Source: Verticiella sediminum (GTDB taxonomy: Bacteria > Pseudomonadota > Gammaproteobacteria > Burkholderiales > Burkholderiaceae_B). From it: a stretch of DNA of 64,000 bases. The position numbers were made by a program, and so were the translations under genes. The stretch spans positions 1 to 64,000 of the forward strand of contig NZ_VLTJ01000026.1 of the NCBI RefSeq assembly GCF_007558815.1, written 5' to 3'. How positions within the stretch are numbered: the stretch's first letter is position 1; every line of letters begins with the position of its first letter. Below are positions 46,831-55,997 of the stretch, one piece after another. The notes under the pieces were generated by a model that saw only the letters and a list, made by a program, of their open reading frames with translations, was not told the DNA's origin and did no database searches.

Positions 46831-46867
46831 CTTCGGGGGGCAGCGAACGCAGTGAGCGTGGGGATGG
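46831..46867. repeat. Interspersed-repeat fragment between iclR and flavin oxidoreductase
   Basis: CTTCGGGGGGCAGCGAACGC continues with AGTGAGCGTGGGGATGG. The GGGGGG-AGC and GCGTGGGG parts are shared with the uvrA copy at 35942-36022. It is an intergenic fragment rather than coding DNA. Confidence 0.5.
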
Positions 46868-46874
46868 TTTCACT

Positions 46875-47969
46875 TCAGCCGGGCACATTCGCGTAGCCCT
46901 GCACCGCTTCGTCGACCATGCGCCGCATCACGTCGGCAACCCGGCTCACCTCGTTGAAGTGCGCGATGCCCTGGCTGGCCGGATAGTGCATCAAGGGTTC
47001 GACGCGATGCGTGTCGATCGCGCCCAGCAGGTCACCCACCAGGATGTCCTGGTAGGGCATGCGCAGGGGCGCGGGCGCGTCGGGTCGCGCCCAGGCCTCG
47101 CTCCAGGCCGTGCGCACCTGGCGCAGGGTCTTGCCGCTGTCCGCGCGCGAGATCACGGTGTCGTCGCTGCCGGCGGCCTTGAGCTTGGCCTGAAGGAGCG
47201 GGTCCAGGCCGTACTCCTCGGTGAGCAGCCAGGGCGTGCCGCACCAGACGCCCTGCGCGCCGAGGGCGAAGGCCGCGTTGATGTGCCTGCCGGTGGCCAC
47301 GCCGCCGGCGGCCAGCACCGGTACGTCGCCGGCGAGGTCCACCACCTGCGGCACCAGCGAGAACGTGCCGATGCGCCCGGTATGGGCGGCCGCCTCGTGG
47401 CCCTGCGCCACCAGGATGTCCGCGCCCTTGGCCAGCGCGCTGCGCGCATGCTTGGGGCTGCCGACCAGGGCGATGACGGTCTTGCCGCGCGCATGCGCGG
47501 CCTCGATCAGGCCGGCCGGCGCGCCGATGCCGCAGGCCACGATGTCCACGTCCGCCGCCAGCACCCGCGCCATCTGCTGCGCCGCCATTTCTTCCGAGCG
47601 CACGAAGCGCGAGCGCAGGCCCGGCTTGTCGGACGGCGGCACGCCGAACTCCGTGCGCAGCGACTGCACGAAGGCGCGGTGGCCCTCGGGGATCTGCGCC
47701 TCGATGGCCGCCCGGTCGTCGTGCTCGGGCATGCCGTCGGGCAGCACCAGGTTCACGCCGAAAGGCCGCCTGCCCACGGCCGCGCGTATCGTGCGCAGCG
47801 CGTCCTCGATCTCGTCCGGCGTGCTGCGGGTGGCGCCGAAGATGCCGACGCCGCCGGCCAGCGTCACCGCGATCGTCACCTCGACACTGTGCGAAAAGCC
47901 GAACACGGCGTAGTCGCAGCCTAGCCGGCGGGCGATCTCACCCTGCTGCAAAGGATGGCTGGAAGTCAT
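46875..47969 (-). CDS. NAD(P)H-dependent flavin oxidoreductase, nitronate monooxygenase-like
   Basis: The 364-residue protein is a TIM-barrel FMN enzyme of the nitronate monooxygenase/2-nitropropane dioxygenase family. It contains LAGGVGIFGAT at the N terminus and phosphate-binding AAGGVATGRHINAAFALGAQGVWCGT. Members may also act as enoyl reductases (FabK-like). The position within an operon of CoA transferase and Bug receptor suggests a catabolic oxidation step. I chose 47969 because GGAG spacing suits it better than an ATG six bases upstream. Confidence 0.88.
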   Translation of the reverse strand: MTSSHPLQQGEIARRLGCDYAVFGFSHSVEVTIAVTLAGGVGIFGATRSTPDEIEDALRTIRAAVGRRPFGVNLVLPDGMPEHDDRAAIEAQIPEGHRAFVQSLRTEFGVPPSDKPGLRSRFVRSEEMAAQQMARVLAADVDIVACGIGAPAGLIEAAHARGKTVIALVGSPKHARSALAKGADILVAQGHEAAAHTGRIGTFSLVPQVVDLAGDVPVLAAGGVATGRHINAAFALGAQGVWCGTPWLLTEEYGLDPLLQAKLKAAGSDDTVISRADSGKTLRQVRTAWSEAWARPDAPAPLRMPYQDILVGDLLGAIDTHRVEPLMHYPASQGIAHFNEVSRVADVMRRMVDEAVQGYANVPG

Positions 47970-48024
47970 CGTCATTCTCCTCGTGGGTTGTCCCGATATC
48001 GAATACCGCCCGCGGCGTCGGGCG

Positions 48025-49017
48025 TCATTGCGTGACCGCGCCGCGCGCGACCACCGCCTTCCATTTGGCGAGGTCGCTTTCCAGCAACTGCTGGAAATCC
48101 TCCCCGCCGATGGGCGCGGGCACGGCCCCCACCGCGAGCAGCGCCTGCACCACCTCGGGCTCGCGCAGGATGGCGTGGATTTCCTCGCGCAAGCGCGTCG
48201 CGATCTCCGGCGGCAGACCCTTGGGCCCCGCGATCCCCCACCAGGCGCTGGTGCCGCGCAGTTCGGGATGGCCGAGTTCCTCGAAGGTTGGTACATCCGG
48301 CATCAGCGGATAGCGCTCGTCGCCCGTGGTCGCCACCGGCAGCACGCGGCCGGCCTGCCAGTGCGGCTCCATCGGGCCGAAACTGTCCACCGACATCGGC
48401 ACTTCCCCCGAGGCCACGGCCACCGCCGCCTCGCCGCTGCCCTTGAAGGGCACGTGCAGCAGGTCCAGGCCCAGGCTCTCCCTGAACAATTCCATGCTGA
48501 GATGGTTGGCTGCGCCCACGCCGCTGGAGGCGTAGGCCGTGCCCGGATGCGCGCGCAGCCATGCGACAAGCTCGTCGAAATTGCGCGCCGGAATGCGCGA
48601 GGTGTTCACCCACAGCCCGCCCGCGCTGCGCACGATCACCGTGATCGGCGTGAAATCGCGCGTGACGTCGTAGGGCAAGGCCGGGTCTATCGCCTGGTTG
48701 ATCGGCCCCGCGGCGTTGAACATGCCGAGCACGTAGCCGTCTGGCGCGGCCTGCTTCAGCGCCTGGGTGCCGATGCGCGTGTTGCCGCCGGCGCGGTTCT
48801 CCACCACGAAGGTGCCGCCCATGCGCTCGCCCAGGCGCTTGGCGACGAGGCGGGCGGTGGCGTCGGTGCCGCCGCCCGGCGCGTAGGGCACGATCAGGCG
48901 GACCGGGCCGCGCGGGTAGGCATCCGCGGCGAACGCCCGGCCATGGATGGCAAGCGGGGCGAGCGCGCACAGGGCCGGCACGGCGAGCAGGGCTCGCCGG
49001 GAACGGGAAATGGTCAT
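48025..49017 (-). CDS. Bug-family periplasmic solute-binding receptor
   Basis: This 330-residue Bug receptor has a signal peptide (RRALLAVPALCALAPLAIHGRAFA) and the mature start ADAYPRGPVRLIVPYAPGGGTD. It belongs to the operon with CoA transferase and flavin oxidoreductase, so its ligand is probably an organic acid later activated to a CoA thioester. No membrane transporter subunits are present. Confidence 0.93.
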   Translation of the reverse strand: MTISRSRRALLAVPALCALAPLAIHGRAFAADAYPRGPVRLIVPYAPGGGTDATARLVAKRLGERMGGTFVVENRAGGNTRIGTQALKQAAPDGYVLGMFNAAGPINQAIDPALPYDVTRDFTPITVIVRSAGGLWVNTSRIPARNFDELVAWLRAHPGTAYASSGVGAANHLSMELFRESLGLDLLHVPFKGSGEAAVAVASGEVPMSVDSFGPMEPHWQAGRVLPVATTGDERYPLMPDVPTFEELGHPELRGTSAWWGIAGPKGLPPEIATRLREEIHAILREPEVVQALLAVGAVPAPIGGEDFQQLLESDLAKWKAVVARGAVTQ

Positions 49018-49074
49018 GACGACTCCGTCGGAAGAGAGGATGCGCGTCCGGAAAAGACGGACGCGCTCGGCAAC

Positions 49075-50313
49075 TCAGGCCACCCGGGCCGGCGGCTCGG
49101 TCTCGCCGCCCACGGCGCCTTCGGCGCACAGGGCGCGGATGCGCGCTTCGTCGTAGCCCAGCTCGCGCAGCACCTGCACGGAGTGCTGGCCCAGGCGCGG
49201 TACCGCCGAAGCGGTGGGTTCGGGTGCATCGCGCCAGCGGCAGGGCGCGCTGGGCACCGGCACGGCCTTGCCCAGGCCGTTGTCCACGGGCTGGAACAGA
49301 CCGCCCAGGCGTACGTCGTCGGCCGCGACCACCTGGTCGTAGTTGCGCACCACGCCGACGACCACCCCGTGCGATTCGAGCAGTTCGCGCGCGGCCTCGC
49401 CGGCCATGCCGCCGAGACTGGCGTGCAGCTCGGCGATCAGCGCCGGCCGGTTGGCCAGGCGGCTGACGTTGTCCACGAAGCGCGCATCGTCCGCCAGGTC
49501 CGGCCGCCCGATCGCCTGGCACAGGCGGCGCCAGTGCTCCTGCAGATAGGCCGAGATCACGATGTGGCCGTCGGCGACCTGCACCAGGTCGGCGGCCGGC
49601 GCGGCCATCGGCTGCGAGTTGCCGGCGCGCGGCGGCAGCTTGCCGCTGTGGTGGTATTCGGACCAGATCTGCGCCTGCAGGTGCACCGCCACTTCGAGCA
49701 GCGAGGTGTCGATGGTCTGCCCTTCCCCGGTGCGCTCGCGATGGAACAAGGCCGCCGTGATCGCGCCGGACAGCGCCAGCGTGGTCGCCGCGTCGACCAC
49801 CGCGAAGCCCACCTTCAGGGGCGCACCGCCCGGCTCGCCGGTCAGCGACATCATCCCGCTCTCGGCCTGCGCCGCGATGTCCAGCCCCGGCCGCTCGCGC
49901 GACGGGCCGCGCGTGCCGAACCCGGTGACCGACGCGTAGATCAGCGCCGGCTTGGCCTGGCGCAGCACGTCCGGCCCGAGCCCCAGGCGCTCCATGACGC
50001 CGGCGCGCGCGTTCTGCACCACCACGTCGGCGGACAAGGCCAGCTCGCGCGCCACGGCGCGCCCGCCGGCGCTGCGCAGGTCGAGCGCGATCGAGCGCTT
50101 GCGGCGGTTGTAGGCGACGTACATGGGCGACTGGACGCCCATGGTGGACGACTGGCGCGCGGCATCGCCCGCCAGGCTCTCGACCTTGATGACCTCCGCC
50201 CCCATGTCGGCCAGCAGCATGCTGGTGCCGGGAACGGCGATGAACTGGCCGAACTCGACGACGCGGATGCCGGCGAGCGGCAGGCGGGCGGAAGGCTGGG
50301 GTGTGGCGGGCAT
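49075..50313 (-). CDS. CoA transferase family III (CaiB/BaiF)
   Basis: The 412-residue protein transfers CoA between carboxylic acids. It has the family features LAGIRVVEFGQFIAVPGTSMLLADMGAEVIKVE at the N terminus, the NRRKRSIALDLRS segment, and GFGTRGPSRERPGLDIAAQAESG, which holds the catalytic aspartate. It is the first gene of a four-gene operon with Bug, flavin oxidoreductase and IclR. The donor and acceptor acids are unknown. Confidence 0.93.
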   Translation of the reverse strand: MPATPQPSARLPLAGIRVVEFGQFIAVPGTSMLLADMGAEVIKVESLAGDAARQSSTMGVQSPMYVAYNRRKRSIALDLRSAGGRAVARELALSADVVVQNARAGVMERLGLGPDVLRQAKPALIYASVTGFGTRGPSRERPGLDIAAQAESGMMSLTGEPGGAPLKVGFAVVDAATTLALSGAITAALFHRERTGEGQTIDTSLLEVAVHLQAQIWSEYHHSGKLPPRAGNSQPMAAPAADLVQVADGHIVISAYLQEHWRRLCQAIGRPDLADDARFVDNVSRLANRPALIAELHASLGGMAGEAARELLESHGVVVGVVRNYDQVVAADDVRLGGLFQPVDNGLGKAVPVPSAPCRWRDAPEPTASAVPRLGQHSVQVLRELGYDEARIRALCAEGAVGGETEPPARVA

Positions 50314-50699
50314 GCGGTCTCCTCGATGGCGTCTCGGCGCCTCGATGAGAAGTAAATCACATGCATTAAATGGCGACAACCAAGAGAGGCAATTTCCAAT
50401 ATGCGGGAAATGCTGCGGGGCGCCCGAACGGCATCCGAGGTGGCGTCGGGCTTTCCCGGCCATCCCCCGCCGCGGCTCGATGGGATGCATCACCGGCAAG
50501 GCCCACAGCCCCGACGCAGCAGCCATGAGAACGTGGTTAAATAAGACTTACTGGCAACTTATTATTCAATAACGCCGAACACCTGAGGGTTCCGCGACGC
50601 ATGCCCGATCGGGCGACGCCGGTGGCCCCCTCCCATCATGGATGCATGCGCGGACAGCCGACGCATCACCGCGTATTTAAGCTGAGATGATCCTCGCGC
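50314..50699. other. Divergent promoter region without a gene (386 bp)
   Basis: The region between the CoA-transferase operon and marR has no credible ORF. It contains an ATTTCC-N8-GGAAAT inverted repeat (50392-50411), an AT-rich stretch (50538-50571) with AATAAG at 50540-50545 and CTTATT at 50558-50563 as inverted arms 12 bp apart, and a second AT-rich segment before marR. The latter two are candidate marR control sites. Confidence 0.6.
50392..50411. promoter_or_regulatory. Candidate IclR operator before the CoA-transferase operon
   Basis: ATTTCC (50392-50397) and GGAAAT (50406-50411) form a perfect 6-bp inverted repeat with an 8-bp spacer about 80 bp from the CoA-transferase start. The half-sites resemble those of the TTTCCGC sites at 6066 and 9172. 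The IclR protein at 45969-46820 is the natural candidate. Confidence 0.45.
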
Positions 50700-51209
50700 A
50701 TGCTTTGCCTTCAGAACTTCCTTCCCTACAAGATCTCGCGGCTTGACAACGATTTGAGCGCAGGACTGCAGCGCACCTACTCCCTGCGCTTCGGTTTGAA
50801 TGTGTCGCAATGGCGCATGCTGGCGGCGGCCGCGCAGCTCGAGCCGACGTCGGTGACCGAACTGACGGATTACTCCGGCATGGACAAGGTCACGGTCAGC
50901 CGCGCGGTGCGCGAGCTGGTGGATCGCGAGCTGCTGGCGCGCATCCTGAACGAGAACGACAGGCGGCGGGCGACGATCACGCTCACCGAGGCTGGACGCT
51001 CCTTGTACGAACAGATCGCCCCGGAGGCGACGGCCTACGAGCAGGAGTTGCTGAGCGTGCTCGACGGCAAGGAACTGGCGGCACTGCACGGTTTTCTCGA
51101 CAGGCTGCTGGACCAGGCCGCCGTACTGCGGCAGAGCCGCAGCCGGGTCTTCCCGGTCCAGCCGGCCGCGCCCGCCAAGCCCGCCAGGAAGAGCCGGCGC
51201 AGCGCCTGA
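50700..51209 (+). CDS. MarR-family regulator of aromatic-catabolism type
   Basis: The 169-residue protein is a MarR winged-helix regulator: NFLPYKISRLDNDLSAGLQRTYSLRFGLNVSQWRMLAA is the typical N-terminal dimer helix and DKVTVSRAVRELVDRELLARILNENDRRRATI the recognition helix and wing. MarR proteins of this type (HpaR, NicR and similar) often repress aromatic degradation genes until the ligand appears. It is convergent with the RidA end of the hmgA operon. Its own operator is unclear. The C terminus is basic and low in complexity. Confidence 0.87.
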   Translation: MLCLQNFLPYKISRLDNDLSAGLQRTYSLRFGLNVSQWRMLAAAAQLEPTSVTELTDYSGMDKVTVSRAVRELVDRELLARILNENDRRRATITLTEAGRSLYEQIAPEATAYEQELLSVLDGKELAALHGFLDRLLDQAAVLRQSRSRVFPVQPAAPAKPARKSRRSA

Positions 51210-51239
51210 GCGGTGCCCCACGGAGGGGCAAGCCGGTGA

Positions 51240-51641
51240 TCAGTTGTCCTCGACCACGGCCACGGCCTCCACTTCCAGCATCAGCTCCGGCTTGGCCAGC
51301 GCCTGTACGCCGACCAGCGTACTTGCCGGCGGCTCGGTCTCGGACAGGAAGCCGGCCCTCACACGGCGAATCGTCGCGATTTTCTCGGGCGTGAGGTCGC
51401 GCACGAAGATCGTCGTCTTGACGACATCCTTCAGGCTGGCGCCGAATGCGGCCAGCGCGGTGTCCAGATTGCGGTAGACCTGGGCCACTTGCGCGGCCAG
51501 GTCGCCGACGCCGACGATGTTGCCTTCGCTATCGTAGGCAACCTGGCCGGCGACGTGCAGTACCGCATTGCCGGTGGACCGGACGACGTGCGTGAAGCCG
51601 CCGGGCCGTGCGAGTTCGGGAGGATTGCAGAAGGTATTCAC
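51240..51641 (-). CDS. RidA/YjgF-family protein
   Basis: The 133-residue protein is of the RidA family, whose members hydrolyse reactive enamine/imine intermediates or deaminate 2-aminomuconate. Features include VLHVAGQVAYDSEGNIVGVGDLAAQ and VKTTIFVRDLTPEKIATIRRVRAGFL. The start is a GTG that overlaps the preceding gene as GTGA, with GGAG upstream, so it is coupled to the DszB-like gene. It ends the hmgA operon. A role on a nitrogenous ring-cleavage product is possible. Confidence 0.9.
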   Translation of the reverse strand: MNTFCNPPELARPGGFTHVVRSTGNAVLHVAGQVAYDSEGNIVGVGDLAAQVAQVYRNLDTALAAFGASLKDVVKTTIFVRDLTPEKIATIRRVRAGFLSETEPPASTLVGVQALAKPELMLEVEAVAVVEDN

Positions 51642-52690
51642 GATGAAGTCTCCATGCGGGACGAGAGTTCGAGCGGCCTGGGATCGATCCATTGCGCAAG
51701 CTCGAAATCCTGTGTGATGAAACCATGGCGCAGCAGAAAATCCTTCTGCGATGCCACGGCGGCGATGAGCCTGTCGTCGAGTCCGACGGCCAGCGCGTGC
51801 GACGGTCCGTTCCGATACGCAGGTGCGATCCACTCCTCCGGGGCACCCACCTCGCGTGCGCACGTGCGGTTGGCGTCCGCCTCGTGCTGCTGCGCCCATC
51901 CTGCCGCTTCCCGCAGCGCCCGTAAATACTCGGCGACGACTTCCGGATGTTCACGGGCCAGCGTGGCGTCCACGGTGAGAATGTTGGGTACCTGGTTGTT
52001 GATGCCGATGTCGGGGCCGGGATGCGAACCCAGATCGACCACCTCGGTCGCGCCCAGCAAGGCCCGCAACTGCAGGCCCTGCGCGCCGGACGTGTAGATC
52101 GCGTCGACCTCGCCCCGGATGAAGGCGAAGACCTCGGCCTGCTGGCGCCGCATGCGCGCGCCGCCGGCCCACATCCAGCCGGACTCGTCTTCGTCGTCGG
52201 CGCCCTCGGGGATGTAGCGTTCCCGCACCGGTAGCTCGATCAGTTCGACGTCGTCCAGCGACGCGCCCGCCAGGCGCAGTGCGGAGTCATAGCCGCGCAG
52301 GCACATGGCGCGCCAGAAATCGATCTCCCCGCTGGTGCGCACGGGCAGCCCGAGCCTGCGCCGGCGAAGATCGCCGACGGTGCGGATGCCGGTTTCCGGC
52401 CGTGCCAGGATGGCCTGGTATTCCGGCGTCCAGGCAATGCCGACCAGCGCGGTGCCGGCGCCGCGCGCACGCGCCCAGATGGGGGGAATGTTGCCCCCCT
52501 GGCGGAAAAGCCGTGCCGTCCCATGGGTGAAGTGGGAGGCGCGTGCCTGCGCATCGCCGGCGGCTTCGATCGTATCCACCGACCACCCGATACCCTCCAG
52601 GCGCCTTTGAAGGATTCCCGCATCGAGCGCGATGCCCGAGGCGGTGGGCAGGGGGCAACGCGTGTACCAGAGTTGCCGTTCGAGGCTCAT
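51638..52690 (-). CDS. DszB-like sulfinate desulfinase homologue
   Basis: The 350-residue protein has the periplasmic-binding-protein fold but no signal peptide. It resembles DszB, the desulfinase of dibenzothiophene desulfurization. The catalytic trio of DszB (Cys27, His60, Arg70) has counterparts Cys12 in YTRCPLPTASG, His53 in ASHFTHG, and Arg63 in LFRQGGNIPP; His to Arg spacing of ten residues is identical. A cytoplasmic enzyme is therefore more likely than a transporter receptor. It is coupled by overlapping start/stop codons to the amidohydrolase and RidA genes. The natural substrate is unknown; binding proteins annotated as taurine receptors are the main alternative. Confidence 0.72.
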   Translation of the reverse strand: MSLERQLWYTRCPLPTASGIALDAGILQRRLEGIGWSVDTIEAAGDAQARASHFTHGTARLFRQGGNIPPIWARARGAGTALVGIAWTPEYQAILARPETGIRTVGDLRRRRLGLPVRTSGEIDFWRAMCLRGYDSALRLAGASLDDVELIELPVRERYIPEGADDEDESGWMWAGGARMRRQQAEVFAFIRGEVDAIYTSGAQGLQLRALLGATEVVDLGSHPGPDIGINNQVPNILTVDATLAREHPEVVAEYLRALREAAGWAQQHEADANRTCAREVGAPEEWIAPAYRNGPSHALAVGLDDRLIAAVASQKDFLLRHGFITQDFELAQWIDPRPLELSSRMETSS

Positions 52691-53802
52691 ACGGCACGTA
52701 CCATCGGCTTGGGGTCTATGCCGTAGAGACGCGCCGCGTTGCCGCAGAACAGCTTGGCCATGAACGTGTCGCCCAGGTCCGCGCGCCGGCTGTCGAAGTC
52801 GCCGACCAGATCTTCATGGGCCGCTTCGTCCTGGTGGGGCATGTCGCTGCCGATGATGGCGAAGTCGGCCCCCATGCGCTTGGTGACGTAGGCAAGATCC
52901 TCGTTGGGCTCGCAACCGACGAACACGCGGCCGTCGTCGAACAGGCGCCGGGCGTTCATCTTGCCGGCACGCTCGAGCGAGCCGACCGCGCCCAGCAGCC
53001 ACTCGCAGCCCGTGGCCTCGAGAAAGGCCCAGCGCAGGTTCGGGAAATCGGCGGCGATCGTGCTTTCGATCAGGCTGTAGAAGCCGAACTGCACGCTGAT
53101 CGGGCCCACCAGACGCTTCATGTGCGCCGGCCAGAACGGCTCTTCGCCGGGAATCCGGCGCAGATGGTCGAAGACCTGCCGCATGCCGGGGCTGCCCGAG
53201 CCCACGTGGACGGCCATGGCCAGGCCGTGCCGCTGCGCCTCTTCGTAGATCGGAAAGTGGGAAGGGTCGGCGACCGGGCGGTCCCATTCGATGCCGCGCA
53301 TGAACACGGCGACGGCCGAGCCCATTTCGGCCACGCGGCGAATCTCGGCCACCGCCGCCTCGGGATCGCGGAAAGGCACGACGGCGCTGTAGAACAGGCG
53401 CCCGCCCGACGCGTTGCACTTCTGCGCGAGAAAGGTGTTGTAGCTCTGCATGAGCGCCGACTCCAGCGCGACGTCCTCACAGAGGTTCATCAGCCCGAAC
53501 GTGGGATGGATGACCTGGTAGTCGAGGCCGCGGCGATCCATGTCCTTGAGCCGCTCGTCGGGCACGGCCAGGTGCTGGGAGTCGAGGTTGTACTTCTTGC
53601 GCAGCGAACGCTCGCCGGCAGTCGGCGAGGCGCCGAACAGCCGGACTTTCTCGTCGATCAGCCAGGCCGCGTTGAACACGCCCAGCGAGGTATCTTCGGG
53701 AAACCGCACCACGACCGGGCGTCGCGGGTAAAGGGCGGGGTCGAGGAACGACCAGGTTTCCTCGGACTCCATCACATGCGCGTCGGTGTCGATCACAATC
53801 AT
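52687..53802 (-). CDS. Amidohydrolase (ACMSD-like family)
   Basis: The 371-residue protein is a metal-dependent amidohydrolase of the ACMSD-related PF04909 group. It has DTDAHVMES at the start, [12 protein letters not shown] in the middle, [11 protein letters not shown], and [12 protein letters not shown] at the metal site. Relatives decarboxylate or hydrolyse ring-cleavage products. Its ATG overlaps the hmgA stop and its stop overlaps the DszB-like start, both as ATGA, which indicates tightly coordinated synthesis with them. Confidence 0.88.
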   Translation of the reverse strand: MIVIDTDAHVMESEETWSFLDPALYPRRPVVVRFPEDTSLGVFNAAWLIDEKVRLFGASPTAGERSLRKKYNLDSQHLAVPDERLKDMDRRGLDYQVIHPTFGLMNLCEDVALESALMQSYNTFLAQKCNASGGRLFYSAVVPFRDPEAAVAEIRRVAEMGSAVAVFMRGIEWDRPVADPSHFPIYEEAQRHGLAMAVHVGSGSPGMRQVFDHLRRIPGEEPFWPAHMKRLVGPISVQFGFYSLIESTIAADFPNLRWAFLEATGCEWLLGAVGSLERAGKMNARRLFDDGRVFVGCEPNEDLAYVTKRMGADFAIIGSDMPHQDEAAHEDLVGDFDSRRADLGDTFMAKLFCGNAARLYGIDPKPMVRAV

Positions 53803-55151
53803 CGTTGAATTTCCTCGTTGGGGTTGCGGACGGGGTTGAAATGCGTGGCGAGATCGGACCAGCAGCGCCAGTAGTCCGCCTGCAGGGTGGGAGACTCCAT
53901 GGCTTCGCGCGTCGGCCGGATCACATAGCGGCTCTCGAACATGAAGGCCAGGGTGTCGGGCAGCTTGTGCGGTTCGAGCTCGGCCGACACCGCTTTCTCG
54001 TAGGTTTCCCGATCGGGGCCGTGGGCGCTGTGGCTGTTGTGCAGGCTGCAGCCACCGGGCACGAAGCCTTCCACCTTGGCTTCGTACACGCCGCGGATCA
54101 GACCCATGAACTCGCTCATCACATTGCGGTGGTACCAGGGAGGCCGAAACGATTGCTCGGCCACCAGCCAGCGCGAAGGGAACAGCACGAAATCGACGTT
54201 CGCCACGCCGGGATCGGGCGAAGGCGAGGTGAGCACGGTGTAGATCGACGGGTCCGGATGGTCATAGCTCACCGTGCTGATGGCCATGAACTGGTCGCAG
54301 TCGTATTTGTAGGGAGCGAGCGTGCCGTGCCATGCGACCACGTCGAACGGCGACCAGGACTGCTCCGCGACCCAGAGGTTGCCCTGGAACTTGGCCACTA
54401 CCTCGAAATGTCCCTCCCGCTGCTCGTATGCCGCGACCGGAGCGAGGAAATCGCGCGGGTTGGCCAGGCCGTTGGACCCGATCGGCCCGAGTTCGGGCAG
54501 CCGGAACGGCACGCCGTAGTTCTCACAGACGTAGCCTGCCGCCTCGCCCTCGGGCAGGTCCACGCTCATGCGCAAGCCGCGCGGGATGACGGCCAGCTCG
54601 CCGGGGGACACCTCCAGGATGCCTAGCTCGGTACGTATGCGCAGCAGGCCGGCCTGGGGAACGATGAGCATTTCGCCATCGGCGTTGTAGAACGAACGGT
54701 CGCCCATGGCCCGGTTCACGCGGTAGCGATGGATGGCGATACCGACCTGGGTGGCGGCGTCGCCGTTGCCGGCCATCGTGACCAGGCCTTCGATGAAGTC
54801 GGTCGGTGTCTGCGGCGCGGGCAGAGGGTCCCAGCGCAACTGGGTGGGCGTGGCAGGCGTGTCCACGAACGGAGCCGTTCTCAGGCTTGCGCTGCCCATG
54901 GGCTTGAACGGCGTGTGCCCGGCGGAAGGATGGATGCGATAGACCCATGTCCGCAGGTTCTCGGTGCGCGGCGCGGTGAAGGCCGTTCCCGAGATCTGCT
55001 CCGCATACAGGCCGTAAGGAGCCCGCTGCGGGCTGTTCTGCCGGGGCGGCAGGGCACCCGGCAGGGCCTCGGAGCTGAAATGATTGCCGAAGCCCGGCTG
55101 GTACGACAGCGCCTGCGTTGCCGTGGCGGGTGGAGTGCTGAAAGAACTCAT
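53799..55151 (-). CDS. hmgA: Homogentisate 1,2-dioxygenase
   Basis: HmgA cleaves the aromatic ring of homogentisate to maleylacetoacetate using ferrous iron. The 450-residue protein has the iron ligands in the expected positions: His341 and Glu347 in [10 protein letters not shown] and His377 in HGPD, each offset by exactly six from the human enzyme (335, 341, 371). No maleylacetoacetate isomerase (maiA) or fumarylacetoacetase (fahA) gene is in the window, unlike typical homogentisate clusters. It opens the four-gene coupled operon and is divergent from a flavin reductase across an inverted repeat. The true substrate may be a homogentisate analogue. Confidence 0.92.
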   Translation of the reverse strand: MSSFSTPPATATQALSYQPGFGNHFSSEALPGALPPRQNSPQRAPYGLYAEQISGTAFTAPRTENLRTWVYRIHPSAGHTPFKPMGSASLRTAPFVDTPATPTQLRWDPLPAPQTPTDFIEGLVTMAGNGDAATQVGIAIHRYRVNRAMGDRSFYNADGEMLIVPQAGLLRIRTELGILEVSPGELAVIPRGLRMSVDLPEGEAAGYVCENYGVPFRLPELGPIGSNGLANPRDFLAPVAAYEQREGHFEVVAKFQGNLWVAEQSWSPFDVVAWHGTLAPYKYDCDQFMAISTVSYDHPDPSIYTVLTSPSPDPGVANVDFVLFPSRWLVAEQSFRPPWYHRNVMSEFMGLIRGVYEAKVEGFVPGGCSLHNSHSAHGPDRETYEKAVSAELEPHKLPDTLAFMFESRYVIRPTREAMESPTLQADYWRCWSDLATHFNPVRNPNEEIQR

Positions 55152-55279
55152 GAAAGCGACCTCTCTTTCAGGGCGTTGGGAAAGCCGCGGAGGACCCGCG
55201 GGCGGGCGCCGGAGCCGGCTCGACGCTGCCGCTTCAGGCCTGCTCGGCCATCGAACCGATCCTGCATAAAGTTTCGAGT

Positions 55280-55297
55280 TAGTTTATATTGATACTA
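55280..55297. promoter_or_regulatory. Shared inverted repeat, copy 1 (hmgA/flavin reductase)
   Basis: TAGT-N10-ACTA (18 bp, TAGTTTATATTGATACTA) lies between the divergent hmgA and flavin-reductase starts. An 18-bp element of the same form (TAGTTTCATAATAGACTA) is at 58476-58493. Matching arms and identical spacing suggest a common regulator of this island. Confidence 0.58.
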
Positions 55298-55325
55298 TAT
55301 TCACGTGCAAGGGTTCGAGGCCGAC

Positions 55326-55970
55326 ATGTACTTCAATCTTTCCGAGCTGGATGGGCGCAGTACCTACAAATTGATGACGAGCACCATCGTGCCGCGCCCG
55401 ATCGCCTGGGTGGTCACGCTGGACAGGGAAGGACGGCGCAACGCCGCTCCGTTCTCGTTCTTCGGCCTGCTGTCAGGCGACCCGCCACTGCTCTGTATCG
55501 GGGTCGGCGCACGCGCCGGGGCGGCCAAGGACACGGGCATCAATCTGCGCGAGGGGGGCGAATTCGTCGTCAACCTGGTGTCTCGCAACCTGCTAGACGC
55601 CATGAACGTGACCGCCATCGACTTCGGTCCGGAAGTCGATGAACTGGAGATGGCGGGCCTGCGGACCGAGGCCTCGGTCCATGTGCGGCCGCCACGGATC
55701 GCCGACAGCCCGGTCGCGTTCGAGTGTCGGGTCGAGCAGGTACTGAACATCGCAGCCAACCGCTGGCTGATCCTGGGCGTTCCCCTGGCCGCCCACATCC
55801 GGGACGACGCGGTGCTGAGTGCCGAGAAGTGCTACATCGACAGCGGCCGCCTGGAGCTGGTGGGCCGCATGCGGGGCGGCGACGGCGGCGGCTACAGCCT
55901 GCAGGACCACCTGGTCGAACTGCCCGCGCTGACCAGGAGCCAGTGGGAGGCCGGCAAGGGCAGGCGCTGA
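55326..55970 (+). CDS. Flavin reductase-like FMN-binding protein
   Basis: This 214-residue split-barrel flavoprotein resembles the product of 7601-8227 (VPRPIAWVVTLDREGRRNAAPFSFFGLLS) and the same family. It may supply reduced flavin to a monooxygenase or reduce a substrate directly. I chose the ATG at 55326 because GAGG at 55317-55320 is well spaced; an upstream GTG at 55305 is an alternative. It is convergent with the FAD monooxygenase and divergent from hmgA. Confidence 0.88.
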   Translation: MYFNLSELDGRSTYKLMTSTIVPRPIAWVVTLDREGRRNAAPFSFFGLLSGDPPLLCIGVGARAGAAKDTGINLREGGEFVVNLVSRNLLDAMNVTAIDFGPEVDELEMAGLRTEASVHVRPPRIADSPVAFECRVEQVLNIAANRWLILGVPLAAHIRDDAVLSAEKCYIDSGRLELVGRMRGGDGGGYSLQDHLVELPALTRSQWEAGKGRR

Positions 55971-55997
55971 CGTGTGCAGCGGCGCCGGGGCAGCGCC

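Noticed and set aside
51638-52690. Simple assignment as a periplasmic sulfonate-binding protein
   Set aside because: There is no signal peptide, no ABC permease or ATPase gene nearby, and the DszB catalytic residues are matched.
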